Made by a program: the position numbers and the translations under genes
Notes under the pieces: generated by a model
What the model saw: only the letters and a program-made list of their open reading frames with translations
Database searches by the model: none
What the model was told of the DNA's origin: nothing
Part shown: positions 43,884-52,901 of the stretch, one piece after another
Numbering within the stretch: the stretch's first letter is position 1
Layout of the letters: every line of letters begins with the position of its first letter
Source of the DNA: Agrobacterium tumefaciens_K
GTDB lineage: Bacteria > Pseudomonadota > Alphaproteobacteria > Rhizobiales > Rhizobiaceae
DNA: 64,000 nucleotides
Reading direction: 5' to 3'
Assembly: GCF_031801495.1 (NCBI RefSeq)
Contig: NZ_JAOEGC010000002.1
Coordinates: 992,001-1,056,000, forward strand

Positions 43884-45992
43884 ATGTTTTCTGTGTTCTC
43901 GACGCTTAGAATTTCGCATCGCGTGATGATGCTGGCACTCGTCGCTCTTTGCGGCATCGCGACGATTGCGGGTACGCTGCTCTGGCAAAGGCAGATGGAG
44001 GCGCAGCACCGCGTTGCTGGCGAGGCATTGTTGAAGCGTGATCGCGTATTGATCGGGCTGACGGATGATCTGCGCGAAAGCCTGCTGTACGAGAAGAATT
44101 TCCTGCTGTCGAAGGACACGGCCTCCATTGCGCAATTCGAAACGGCGATCGGAATGGCGGAACAAGCGCTTCGCGATCTCGAACGTGCCGCCGCGCCAGA
44201 CGCCCGCGGTCAGATCGATACACTGAAGCAGGGGGTTGCATCCTATGCCGCGGAGGCGAAGGTTCTGTTTGCCAAAAGCCAGGAACTTGGACTGAAACCG
44301 ACCGAGGGTCTGGAAGGGGCGATGCGCAACAGCGTCCATTCCATCGAGAAACTGGTGGACGGCGTAGCCAATCCGGAAGTTCGGGCCAGCATGCTGATGA
44401 TGCGCAGGCACGAGAAGGATTTTATCCTGCGGCGCGACAACGCCTATACGGAAAGACATGCCGCCGAGGTGGAGACGTTCAGAGCGCTCGTGAAGAAGGA
44501 ATTCCGCCCCGGCGCTGAACGTCAACGCATCATGGATGCACTTGAAATCTATACGGCGTCATTCCGTTTTTACGCTCGGGCCGTTCTGGAACAGCAGAAG
44601 GCGAGCGAGGCGGTCGTGAACGCCTATGACGCGTTGCAGCCCGTCGTGGCCGCGATCTCGGCAACCTATCAGACCGAACGAGATGCCAGCATCGTTGCAA
44701 ACGAGCGCGCTGCGGAAACAACGGTGTCGATCGTGATCGGCTTCATTGCTCTCACCGTCGCCAGCCTGTTTGCGGGCGTTTATTTCATTGGCAGGTCGAT
44801 CACGCGGCCGGTAAATGCGATGACGCGGGGCATGCGCCAGCTTGCCGATGGCGAAACCGGTTTCATTGTTCCGGGACTGGAGCGCCGGGATGAGTTTGGC
44901 GCGATGGCGGAGGCGCTGGAAGTTTTCCGTATGGCCGCCATTGCCAAGATGCAGCTTGAAGGCGAAGCTCTGGCTGCTCGCCAGCAGGCCGAAGAGGAGC
45001 GGCTGCGGTTCCAGCGTGATGCCGAGGCTGAAGCGCAGGCGCGCCTCATGCAGGCGACCACGGGCCTTGCCGCTGCGCTGCAGCGTCTTGCTGCCGGTGA
45101 TCTGTCCTTCGCGCTCGATGAGCCGTTCGCTCCCGATTTCGAAATGCTCCGCCACGACCTCAACCAGACTGTGCGCCAGCTTGACGCCGTGATGTACGGT
45201 GTCGTGCAATCGAGCATGGCAATTGATGGCGGCAGCCATGAAATCAGCCAGAGCGCTGACGATCTCGCCCGCCGCACGGAACAGCAGGCCGCGTCGCTGG
45301 AGCAGACAGCCGCGGCACTGGATGAATTGACCGCCAATATCCGTATTTCCGCTGATCGCGCCATGGAAGCGCGCTCGATTGCGGTTTCCGCCGATCAGGA
45401 CGCGACCCGTACCGTGGCGCTCGTTTCCGAGACGATCGGCGCGATGGAAAAGATCGAGCACTCGTCTGGCAAGATCGGCAACATCATCGGCGTTATCGAT
45501 GAAATCGCTTTCCAGACGAACCTGCTGGCCCTGAACGCCGGAGTGGAGGCTGCGCGTGCCGGTGAGGCGGGGCGTGGTTTCGCGGTCGTCGCACAGGAGG
45601 TTCGCGAGCTTGCCCAACGTTCCGCAAGGGCAGCGGGTGAGATCAAGGCATTGATCCGGGCATCTGCCGATGAAGTAGCAGAGGGCGCCCGCTACGTACA
45701 CGAAACAGGGGAGGCCTTGTCGCGCATCGGTGGATCGGTCAAATTAATCAACGACCATATCGAGGCAATTGCCGCTGCGACGAAGGAGCAATCGCTCGGA
45801 CTTGGCGAGATCAACACCGCCGTCAATCATCTCGATCAAGGAACGCAGCAGAACGCGGCGATGGTTGAGGAAAACAATGCAGCCAGCACCATGCTGGCAA
45901 ATGAGACGGTGCGGCTAAAGGAACTGGTGTCGATGTTCCAGCTCAGTGATGCGCAGACACCGCAGCAGCAGCGGATACGCCACGCCGCCTGA
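43884..45992 (+). CDS. Methyl-accepting chemotaxis protein with HBM-type sensor
   Basis: The 702-residue receptor has TM1 (about 12-32), a long helical periplasmic domain (about 35-275) that includes MLMMRRHEKDFILRRD, a hallmark of helical-bimodular (HBM/TorS-like) sensors, TM2 (about 278-302), a HAMP (303-355), a second HAMP-like part (about 390-445), and a signalling domain with EIAFQTNLLALNAGVEAARAG. There is no C-terminal tethering pentapeptide. HBM domains of known receptors bind organic acids, so that is a guess here. No che genes are adjacent. Confidence 0.9.
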   Translation: MFSVFSTLRISHRVMMLALVALCGIATIAGTLLWQRQMEAQHRVAGEALLKRDRVLIGLTDDLRESLLYEKNFLLSKDTASIAQFETAIGMAEQALRDLERAAAPDARGQIDTLKQGVASYAAEAKVLFAKSQELGLKPTEGLEGAMRNSVHSIEKLVDGVANPEVRASMLMMRRHEKDFILRRDNAYTERHAAEVETFRALVKKEFRPGAERQRIMDALEIYTASFRFYARAVLEQQKASEAVVNAYDALQPVVAAISATYQTERDASIVANERAAETTVSIVIGFIALTVASLFAGVYFIGRSITRPVNAMTRGMRQLADGETGFIVPGLERRDEFGAMAEALEVFRMAAIAKMQLEGEALAARQQAEEERLRFQRDAEAEAQARLMQATTGLAAALQRLAAGDLSFALDEPFAPDFEMLRHDLNQTVRQLDAVMYGVVQSSMAIDGGSHEISQSADDLARRTEQQAASLEQTAAALDELTANIRISADRAMEARSIAVSADQDATRTVALVSETIGAMEKIEHSSGKIGNIIGVIDEIAFQTNLLALNAGVEAARAGEAGRGFAVVAQEVRELAQRSARAAGEIKALIRASADEVAEGARYVHETGEALSRIGGSVKLINDHIEAIAAATKEQSLGLGEINTAVNHLDQGTQQNAAMVEENNAASTMLANETVRLKELVSMFQLSDAQTPQQQRIRHAA

Positions 45993-46010
45993 TCGAACCG
46001 GATCGAAAAC

Positions 46011-46045
46011 AAAAAGCGGGCGCCAAACTTGTCGCCCGCTTTTTT
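46011..46045 (+). terminator. Rho-independent terminator after the chemoreceptor gene
   Basis: AAAAAGCGGGCG (46011-46022), loop of 10 bases, CGCCCGCTTTTT (46033-46044). A perfect 12-bp stem with T-tract. Confidence 0.9.
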
Positions 46046-46074
46046 GATATCTATAGATTGCATACTCACCACGG

Positions 46075-46188
46075 ACCCGGTGAAATTCCGGGTGGCTCTT
46101 CTGGCCGCCGATCCGCCAGACAACGCAAAGCACCGACGACATCTTCGATCTACCGGACATAGCTCCGGCCGGTGCATGTTTCTTTGCG
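46075..46188 (+). ncRNA. Structured leader RNA before the SulP gene (candidate cis-regulatory RNA)
   Basis: Several exact inverted repeats nest in the 5' leader. ACCCGG (46075-46080) pairs with CCGGGT (46088-46093). TCTGGC (46100-46105) pairs with GCCAGA (46115-46120). CGCAAAG (46124-46130) pairs with CTTTGCG (46182-46188). GCACCG (46130-46135) pairs with CGGTGC (46170-46175), G46130 being usable by only one of the last two. CCGGA (46153-46157) pairs with TCCGG (46164-46168). This makes a long closing stem around inner hairpins, ending 10 bases before ATG. From memory, an alphaproteobacterial 'sul1' RNA motif lies upstream of sulfate-transporter genes; identity is not confirmed. Confidence 0.6.
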
Positions 46189-46198
46189 AAAAAATAAC

Positions 46199-47680
46199 AT
46201 GAACAGACTTCAAGCCTATAAACGCGAATGGTTTTCCAACATTCGTGGCGACATCCTCTCCGGTATTGTCGTCGCGCTTGCCCTTATTCCCGAGGCGATC
46301 GGGTTTTCCGTCATTGCCGGCGTCGATCCGAAGATCGGCCTGTTTGCTTCGGTTGCCATCGCCTGCGTGTCCGCCTTTACCGGCGGACGTCCCGGAATGA
46401 TTTCGGCGGCAACCGCCGCGACAGCTGTGTTGATGGTGACGCTGGTCAAGGAACACGGGCTGCAATATCTTTTTGCGGCGACAATCCTGATGGGCGTTCT
46501 TCAGATCATCGCCGGTTTCGCTAGGCTCGGCAGGGTGATGCGCTTCGTATCGCGTTCGGTCATGACTGGCTTCGTCAATGCGCTGGCCGTTCTGATCTTC
46601 ATGGCGCAACTGCCGGAGCTGATCGGTGTGCCGGTGGCGACATATGTCATGATCGCGGCGGGTCTTGCGATCATCTATCTTTTTCCGCTCATCACGAAAA
46701 TCATTCCGTCGCCGCTGGTTGCTATCGTCGTGCTGACCTGCGTGGCGGTTTTCTTCGGCATGAATATCCGCACCGTCGGCGATTTGGGCGAACTGCCGTC
46801 GTCCTTGCCGGTGTTTACCCTGCCGCAGCTGCCGTTGACCTGGGAAACCCTGCAGATCATCTTCCCTTATTCCTTCGCGCTTGCAGCGGTCGGTTTGCTG
46901 GAATCGCTGCTGACGGCGCAGATCGTCGATGACATGACCGACACGACCTCCAACAAGAGCCAGGAGTGCATCGGGCAGGGCGCTGGCAACATCGCCTCCG
47001 CCCTGATCGGTGGCATGGGCGGCTGCGCCATGATCGGCCAGTCGGTCATCAACGTCAGTTCCGGTGGGCGAGGGCGTCTTTCGACTTTCATTGCCGGGGC
47101 GTTTCTGCTCTTCCTCATTCTTGTGCTCGATGACCTCGTGCGGATCATCCCCATGGCGGCACTTGTGGCAGTGATGATCATGGTGTCGATCGGCACCTTC
47201 TCGTGGCGTTCGATCCTCGATCTACGCCGCAATCCGCCATCCTCCAGCATCGTCATGCTGGTAACGGTTGGCACCGTGCTGGCGACCCACGATCTTGCGA
47301 AGGGCGTGCTTGCCGGCGTTCTTCTGTCGGGTGTGTTTTTCGCAGGCAAGGTTGCGAAATTATTTCACGTTCGCCCGGAAGTCTCTGAGGAGGGACACGC
47401 GAGGATCTACCGTGTGGACGGACAGATTTTCTTTGCTTCGACGGAGAGTTTCATCGCCGCGTTCGATTTTGCCGACGAGGTGCAGGCGGTGACGATCGAT
47501 GTATCAAAGGCGCATCTGTGGGATATCTCGGCCGTCGGAGCGCTCGACAAGGTGGTGATGAAGTTCCGCAGGAATGGAAAGACGGTCGAAGTGATCGGCC
47601 TCAACGAGGCGAGCGCCGATATGATCGACAGGTTTGCCCTGCACGACAAGCGGGACGGCACGACACTTCCCTCGCATTGA
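46199..47680 (+). CDS. SulP family sulfate/anion permease with STAS domain
   Basis: The 493-residue protein has a SulP membrane domain with FSNIRGDILSGIVVALALIPEAIGFS, repeated helices, and QIVDDMTDTTSNKSQECIGQGAGN. A C-terminal STAS domain follows (about 400-480, YRVDGQIFFASTESFIAAFDF; TIDVSKAHLWDISAVGALDKVV). Sulfate is the usual guess, but bicarbonate or other anions are possible. The ATG at 46199 has no good ribosome site; GTG at 46172 would lie inside the leader structure. It is a single gene with terminators on both sides. Confidence 0.88.
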   Translation: MNRLQAYKREWFSNIRGDILSGIVVALALIPEAIGFSVIAGVDPKIGLFASVAIACVSAFTGGRPGMISAATAATAVLMVTLVKEHGLQYLFAATILMGVLQIIAGFARLGRVMRFVSRSVMTGFVNALAVLIFMAQLPELIGVPVATYVMIAAGLAIIYLFPLITKIIPSPLVAIVVLTCVAVFFGMNIRTVGDLGELPSSLPVFTLPQLPLTWETLQIIFPYSFALAAVGLLESLLTAQIVDDMTDTTSNKSQECIGQGAGNIASALIGGMGGCAMIGQSVINVSSGGRGRLSTFIAGAFLLFLILVLDDLVRIIPMAALVAVMIMVSIGTFSWRSILDLRRNPPSSSIVMLVTVGTVLATHDLAKGVLAGVLLSGVFFAGKVAKLFHVRPEVSEEGHARIYRVDGQIFFASTESFIAAFDFADEVQAVTIDVSKAHLWDISAVGALDKVVMKFRRNGKTVEVIGLNEASADMIDRFALHDKRDGTTLPSH

Positions 47681-47690
47681 GCGGTAAAAC

Positions 47691-47720
47691 AAAAAGCCCC
47701 GGCAGAACCGGGGCTTTTTT
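47691..47720. terminator. Bidirectional terminator after the SulP gene
   Basis: AAAAAGCCCCGG (47691-47702), loop CAGAA, CCGGGGCTTTTTT (47708-47720). Perfect 12-bp stem shared by the SulP gene and the convergent secreted-protein gene. Confidence 0.95.
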
Positions 47721-47729
47721 CTTTTCGTC

Positions 47730-48920
47730 TTATTCGTTCGCCGTGACCGAAACACCGAGCATCTTCGGCAGGGTATTCGGTGCGCCCATGGCCGCTCCCA
47801 TGATCATCGGGAACGGAACCGGGTTTTCGGGTTCGGCCGTAATCGTGAGGTTCTTCGGATTGTCGACATAGGCATTGACGGCTGCTGTCACCATGTTCTG
47901 CAGTTCCGGCACGTTGAGCGAAGCCAGCATCAGCGGTGTCATGCCCTTGATCGTCTGGGCGAGCTGATCGCCCGACATGCCCTGCTGGGTGGCGGCATAA
48001 TCGATGGCGCGCTTGGTGATGCTGGCGTCCTCGAAGCTGATTTCGGCATTGATGAAGGAGAGCTGCTGCATCAGACCGAGCATGGCAAGGTTTGCGGCCT
48101 GTTCAGCCTGTTCCTTGTTGGGGTTCTCTGTCTGGGCCTTTACGGCTTCCTGCATCGACTTGATGAATTCGAGCGTGTAACCCGAAAAGCCCAACGACAT
48201 GTTCAGGCGTCCCACGTTGTCGAGATCGAGCGCATATTCCTCGATGTCGACGGTGCCGGACTTGACTTCCCAGCTGCCGCTCACGGTCATTTCGCCAGAA
48301 ATGGACTGCAGGCTGAGCTTTTCGATGGCGTCCTTCGTTGCAGGATCTTCGACTTCGCTGAGATCGGCCTTGAAGCCCGATGCGTTGAGATCGAAGCCAA
48401 CCGTGTTCTTGTCGTCGCTCAGGGACATGGTGGCGGTGCTCTCCGTCAGCGAGAACGCTTCCTTGCCGCCGACCGAAAGGGAGACAGGACCGCTGTGTGC
48501 TTCATCGTAGAAGAGCAGCGCGTCAACGGTACCCGTCGTCGCATCGGCCGGAATGGTGATACCCGACATGTAGATGTCGCTTGCCTTGATCGACACGTTG
48601 TCCTGATTGTAGTCGACGTTGCCGAAACGTGCCGTTTCGACCGTATAGCCGCCGTTATCTTCCTCTACGCCTTCCAGCGTGATCGTGCCGACCGGGATCT
48701 TTTTTGAAGGGTCGGTCGCAACGGCAAACGTCACGTCGCCCAGCGTTATCGTGGAGCCGTTGACGACGGTGGACTTGGCGCTGATCTCGCCGCCCTGCGC
48801 GGCATAGGCGGCATTGATCTTCTTCAGCACGTCTGCGCCATCGAGTGCGAAAGCTGGCGCGGAGAGTGCGAGAAAGGCCGCGCTGGCGAAAAGAACTTGC
48901 CGGGTGGATTTCAGTTTCAT
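47730..48920 (-). CDS. Secreted protein of unknown function
   Basis: Not recognised beyond general rhizobial similarity. The 396 residues start with a signal peptide MKLKSTRQVLFASAAFLALS ending near AFA-LD. The mature part is acidic with repeated beta-like phrases (VKKINAAYAAQGGEISAKSTVV-type, IPVGTITLEGVEEDNGGYTVETA, GEMTVSGSWEVKSGTVDIEEY) and a helical stretch near 280-350. No Cys pairs or catalytic motif stand out. It may be a periplasmic binding or envelope-maintenance protein. It is convergent with SulP and divergent from parC. Confidence 0.72.
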   Translation of the reverse strand: MKLKSTRQVLFASAAFLALSAPAFALDGADVLKKINAAYAAQGGEISAKSTVVNGSTITLGDVTFAVATDPSKKIPVGTITLEGVEEDNGGYTVETARFGNVDYNQDNVSIKASDIYMSGITIPADATTGTVDALLFYDEAHSGPVSLSVGGKEAFSLTESTATMSLSDDKNTVGFDLNASGFKADLSEVEDPATKDAIEKLSLQSISGEMTVSGSWEVKSGTVDIEEYALDLDNVGRLNMSLGFSGYTLEFIKSMQEAVKAQTENPNKEQAEQAANLAMLGLMQQLSFINAEISFEDASITKRAIDYAATQQGMSGDQLAQTIKGMTPLMLASLNVPELQNMVTAAVNAYVDNPKNLTITAEPENPVPFPMIMGAAMGAPNTLPKMLGVSVTANE

Positions 48921-49150
48921 GATGTTTCTTCCCTTGAAGCGCAGATTCGCGCACGATTATCGACATCGATAGTGGCATTTATATTAGCGGATAATCAAAG
49001 GTCTACCGGATTCCATCTCCCCGGCATGCACAGCACACTGAGGCGATTGGAACGCAGTTAACAAAAAACTGACGAATGGCGGTAGGTTCATCCACAGTGG
49101 AGGCCCTCGGAATTCTTGCCGGGAATCGGCATTTCGGCTAGTCAAGCACC

Positions 49151-51403
49151 ATGGGAAAAAATCTTGTGCCTCCGTCCGGCGGAGACGATAACATTCTTCC
49201 GGTTGATCTCAAGGCTGCGCTCGAGGAGCGTTACCTTGCCTATGCGCTGTCGACGATCATGCATCGCGCGCTGCCGGATGTCCGCGACGGCCTGAAACCG
49301 GTGCATCGCCGTATCGTCTATGCCATGAGTGAAATGGGTCTTAGACCCAACTCCGCCTTCCGCAAATGCGCGAAGATCGTCGGTGAAGTGATGGGTAACT
49401 ATCACCCGCATGGCGACCAGGCGATCTATGACGCGCTGGCGCGTCTGGCGCAGGATTTCTCGCTACGTTATCCGCTGGTGGACGGGCAGGGGAACTTCGG
49501 CAACATCGATGGCGATAGTCCCGCCGCCATGCGTTACACCGAAAGCAAGATGACGGCGGTTGCCGAACTCCTGCTGGAGGGTATCGATCAGGATGCCGTC
49601 GATTTCCGCGACACTTACGACGAGTCGAATTCCGAGCCGGTCGTTCTGCCGGGGGCATTTCCGAACCTGCTGGCGAACGGCGCTTCGGGCATTGCCGTGG
49701 GCATGGCAACGTCGATCCCGCCGCACAACGCCCATGAACTGTGCGACGCGGCGCTTTATCTCATCAAGCATCCCGATGCGACGGTGGAAAAGCTGGTTGA
49801 ATTCATTCCCGGCCCCGACCTGCCAACCGGCGGCGTCATCGTTGAGAGCCGCGAGAATATCCTCGACGCCTACAAGACGGGTCGCGGCGGTTTCCGTGTC
49901 CGCGCCAGGTGGGAGACGGAAGATCTCGGCCGTGGCGGCTACCAGATCGTCATCACGGAGATTCCGTTCCAGGTGCAGAAGTCGCGCCTGATCGAAAAGA
50001 TCGCCGAGTTGTTGATTGCCCGCAAGCTGCCGCTGCTCGAAGACATCCGCGATGAGTCCGCCGAAGATGTGCGCATCGTTCTGGTGCCAAAGAACCGCAC
50101 AGTCGATGCGACGCTTCTGATGGAATCGCTGTTCCGCCTTTCCGATCTGGAAAGCCGCCTGCCGCTGAACATGAACGTGTTGTCGCTCGGCAAGGTGCCG
50201 AAGGTCATGGCGCTGAACGAGGTGCTGACGGAGTGGCTGGCGCACCGCAAGGACGTGCTGATCCGTCGCTCGCGTCACCGTCTCGCAGCCATCGACCGGC
50301 GGCTTGAAATTCTCGGTGGCCTGCTGATCGCCTATCTCAACCTCGATGAGGTGATCCGCATCATCCGGGAGGAGGACGAGCCGAAGCAGGTGATGATGGC
50401 CAAATGGTCGCTTACCGATCTTCAGGCCGAAGCCATTCTCAACATGCGCCTGCGCAATCTGCGCAAGCTCGAGGAATTCGAAATCCGCAAGGAGTTCGAT
50501 GATCTCAGCAACGAGAAGGCGGAAATCGAAGCCCTGCTGGCCTCTGACGAAAAGCAGTGGCAGACGATCGCCTGGGAAATCGGCGAGGTCAAAAAGAAAT
50601 ACGCCAAGGCAACGGAAATCGGCCGCCGGCGTACGCAGTTCGCTGACGCGCCGGACGCCGATATCGAGGCCATCCAGCAGGCGATGATCGAAAAAGAACC
50701 CGTCACCATCGTCATTTCGGAAAAGGGCTGGATCAGGGCGCTGAAGGGCCACATCGCCGACACGTCGGCATTGACGTTCAAGGAAGGCGATGCGCTGAAG
50801 GTGGCTTTCCCGGCACAGACGACGGACAAGCTGCTGCTGCTGACGACCGGTGGCAAGGCCTATACGCTGGGCGCGGACAAGCTGCCGGGCGGTCGTGGCC
50901 ACGGTGAACCCATCCGCATCATGGTCGATATGGAAAACGATCAGGATATCCTGACTGCATTCGTGCACGACGCGTCGCGCAAACTGCTGCTCGTCTCGAC
51001 GGCAGGAAATGGCTTCATCGTGCCGGAAACGGAAATGATCGCCAATACCCGCAAGGGCAAGCAGATCATGAATGTCTCCATGCCGGATGAGGCGCATCTG
51101 GTCGTGCCGGTGTCTGGTGATCATGTCGCGGTTGTCGGTGAAAACCGCAAGCTCCTGGCGTTCCCGATTTCGCAGGTGCCGGAAATGTCGCGCGGCAAGG
51201 GCGTTCGCCTGCAGCGTTACAAAGATGGCGGCGTCGTCGATGTGAAGTGCTTTGCGCTGGCGGATGGCCTGAGTTGGTCGGACAGTGCGGGCCGCGTCTT
51301 CACCAAGGTCGGAGATGAATTGCGTGAATGGCTGGCAGACCGCGCCACCGCCGGAAGGACAGTGCCCAAGGGCTTTCCGCGTAGCGGCAAGTTTGGTGGG
51401 TGA
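49151..51403 (+). CDS. parC: DNA topoisomerase IV subunit A
   Basis: The 750-residue A subunit decatenates chromosomes with ParE. N-terminal breakage-reunion domain has YAMSEMGLRPNSAFRK, NYHPHGDQAIYDALARLAQD, and the catalytic Tyr in AAMRYTESKM; the C-terminal domain has beta-pinwheel repeats ending in GKGVRLQRYKDGG. The residue matching E. coli ParC Ser80 is Gln (HPHGDQ). Length and motifs fit ParC rather than GyrA, since the C-terminal lacks a clear GyrA box. Confidence 0.93.
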   Translation: MGKNLVPPSGGDDNILPVDLKAALEERYLAYALSTIMHRALPDVRDGLKPVHRRIVYAMSEMGLRPNSAFRKCAKIVGEVMGNYHPHGDQAIYDALARLAQDFSLRYPLVDGQGNFGNIDGDSPAAMRYTESKMTAVAELLLEGIDQDAVDFRDTYDESNSEPVVLPGAFPNLLANGASGIAVGMATSIPPHNAHELCDAALYLIKHPDATVEKLVEFIPGPDLPTGGVIVESRENILDAYKTGRGGFRVRARWETEDLGRGGYQIVITEIPFQVQKSRLIEKIAELLIARKLPLLEDIRDESAEDVRIVLVPKNRTVDATLLMESLFRLSDLESRLPLNMNVLSLGKVPKVMALNEVLTEWLAHRKDVLIRRSRHRLAAIDRRLEILGGLLIAYLNLDEVIRIIREEDEPKQVMMAKWSLTDLQAEAILNMRLRNLRKLEEFEIRKEFDDLSNEKAEIEALLASDEKQWQTIAWEIGEVKKKYAKATEIGRRRTQFADAPDADIEAIQQAMIEKEPVTIVISEKGWIRALKGHIADTSALTFKEGDALKVAFPAQTTDKLLLLTTGGKAYTLGADKLPGGRGHGEPIRIMVDMENDQDILTAFVHDASRKLLLVSTAGNGFIVPETEMIANTRKGKQIMNVSMPDEAHLVVPVSGDHVAVVGENRKLLAFPISQVPEMSRGKGVRLQRYKDGGVVDVKCFALADGLSWSDSAGRVFTKVGDELREWLADRATAGRTVPKGFPRSGKFGG

Positions 51404-51432
51404 GGGCTAGGCCTCATCATATCTTTTAAAGG

Positions 51433-51462
51433 CGCCGCATACCCACGATATGCGGCGTTTTT
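51433..51462. terminator. Terminator after parC
   Basis: CGCCGCATA (51433-51441), loop CCCACGA, TATGCGGCG (51449-51457) then TTTTT. Perfect 9-bp stem between the parC and convergent bpt genes. Confidence 0.9.
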
Positions 51463-51482
51463 CATTTCCGCAGCAGGGTGTG

Positions 51483-52250
51483 TCAGTCCCCCTGCTCAGT
51501 CGGCGGCGTGTAGCGTTCCCAACCACGCGGTGTCAGGTGTTCCTGCGGATGATAGCGGGTTTTGTAGCCCATCTTCTCCGAACCATCGACCCAATAGCCT
51601 AGATAGACATGCGGCAGGCCGAGGGTGCGCGTGCGGCTGACATGATCGAGAATCATGAAGGTGCCGAGCGAACGTTTTTCCAGAGCCGGGTTGAAGAACG
51701 AATAGACCATCGACAGCCCGTCGCTCATCACGTCGCTGAGCGCCACAGCCAGCAATTCCCCGCGTTTGCTGGAATCGATACCCGCCCCCGGTTCGCGCAG
51801 GCGATATTCTATGACGCGGGTGTTGACGTGGGTATCCTCGACCATGATGGCGTAGTCGAGTGCGGACATGTCCGACATGCCGCCTGACTGGTGGCGGCTG
51901 TCGAGATAGCGACGAAACAGCGCAAACTGCTCGGTCGATGGTTCGGCGGCATGAACGGTCGCGACGATATCGCTGTTGGCGGAAAGGACCCGCCGCATCG
52001 ATTTCGTCGGTTGAAACTCAGCTGTCAGGATACGAACCGAGACGCATGCCCGGCAGTTTTCGCAGGCCGGGCGATAGGCGATGTTCTGGGAGCGCCTGAA
52101 GCCGCCTTGGGTCAAAAGGTCGTTCATTTCCGAGGCGCGCGGTCCCACCAGATGGGTGAAGACTTTTCGCTCCATCTGGTTTGGCAGATAAGGACAGGTG
52201 GCCGGTGCAGTGAGATAAAATTGAGGAGAGGGCGTCGTCTGCGTGTTCAT
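51483..52250 (-). CDS. bpt: Aspartate/glutamate leucyltransferase (Bpt; arginyltransferase family)
   Basis: Adds Leu to N-terminal Asp/Glu to mark proteins for ClpAP via the N-degron pathway. The 255 residues include the N-terminal CPYLPNQMERKVFTHL, the zinc-like CENCRACVSVRI, a GNAT-like body (MSALDYAIMVEDTHVNTRVIEYR; GVALSDVMSDGLSMVYSFF-type), and the C-terminal YLGYWVDGSEKMGYKTRYHP. The start MNTQTTPSPQF at 52250 is preferred. Confidence 0.92.
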   Translation of the reverse strand: MNTQTTPSPQFYLTAPATCPYLPNQMERKVFTHLVGPRASEMNDLLTQGGFRRSQNIAYRPACENCRACVSVRILTAEFQPTKSMRRVLSANSDIVATVHAAEPSTEQFALFRRYLDSRHQSGGMSDMSALDYAIMVEDTHVNTRVIEYRLREPGAGIDSSKRGELLAVALSDVMSDGLSMVYSFFNPALEKRSLGTFMILDHVSRTRTLGLPHVYLGYWVDGSEKMGYKTRYHPQEHLTPRGWERYTPPTEQGD

Positions 52251-52367
52251 CGAACCGTGAGCGCCTCCTTCGCCTGTCACATAATGTCACAGAATGGCAA
52301 AATGCCGCAAAACGTCAACTGCGAGATGCGGCATCAACCATGTTTGAACGCCATGATTCCATGGCTT

Positions 52368-52826
52368 TTAACGGGTTCTGACGACAACGGTGCCTAAAAG
52401 GAAGTCGTGAACCAGCCTGGAGCGCTCGGTAAACAGGCCTGCAAGCAGGATAAGCGGTGTCAGAACCGAGTTGATGACCCAGAAAAGGACGATGTGAACG
52501 GTCGCCAGCAGGAAGTCGATTCGCCTGCCGTCCTGCCGTGCCATTGCGATACCCATTGCGCGCATGCCGGGTGTGGCCTGCGAAAGACCGCCGAGCGATA
52601 CGCCGAAATAGAGCACCGCAACGATCACAAAAAGGGCCGGGTAGAGGAACCATCCAAGGCCTAGTGTGATGATGCCGAGAAAAAAGACGATCACGGCTGC
52701 CGGAATGCAAAGAAGCAGAACGATGGCATAGTCGATGATGAAGGCGAACACGCGCCTGCTCAGGACACCGCTATATGCGCGCCAGTCATCCGGTGCGATA
52801 TAGGTGGGATTCTGTTCAAGGCTCAT
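52368..52826 (-). CDS. RDD-family membrane protein
   Basis: The 152 residues contain three hydrophobic segments (VLSRRVFAFIIDYAIVLLL; FLYPALFVIVAVLYFGVSL; TVHIVLFWVINSVLTPLILL) and the RDD-type basic/acid motifs GVLSRRVFAFIIDY and RSRLVHDFLLGTVVV. RDD proteins are small membrane proteins of uncertain role, sometimes ion or osmolyte transport. ATG at 52826 is chosen. It may share a transcript with bpt on the minus strand. Confidence 0.85.
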   Translation of the reverse strand: MSLEQNPTYIAPDDWRAYSGVLSRRVFAFIIDYAIVLLLCIPAAVIVFFLGIITLGLGWFLYPALFVIVAVLYFGVSLGGLSQATPGMRAMGIAMARQDGRRIDFLLATVHIVLFWVINSVLTPLILLAGLFTERSRLVHDFLLGTVVVRTR

Positions 52827-52901
52827 CGGCAGTCGTCTCCTGATAATGTCAGAGAACAATATGGGGGCGAAGCCGCCGAATTCAATAAGCCCAAAGCGTC
52901 G

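Noticed and set aside
49463..51124. A 553-codon minus-strand frame opposite parC
   Set aside because: Antisense shadow of parC with low-complexity His/Arg/Asp-rich translation and no ribosome site.
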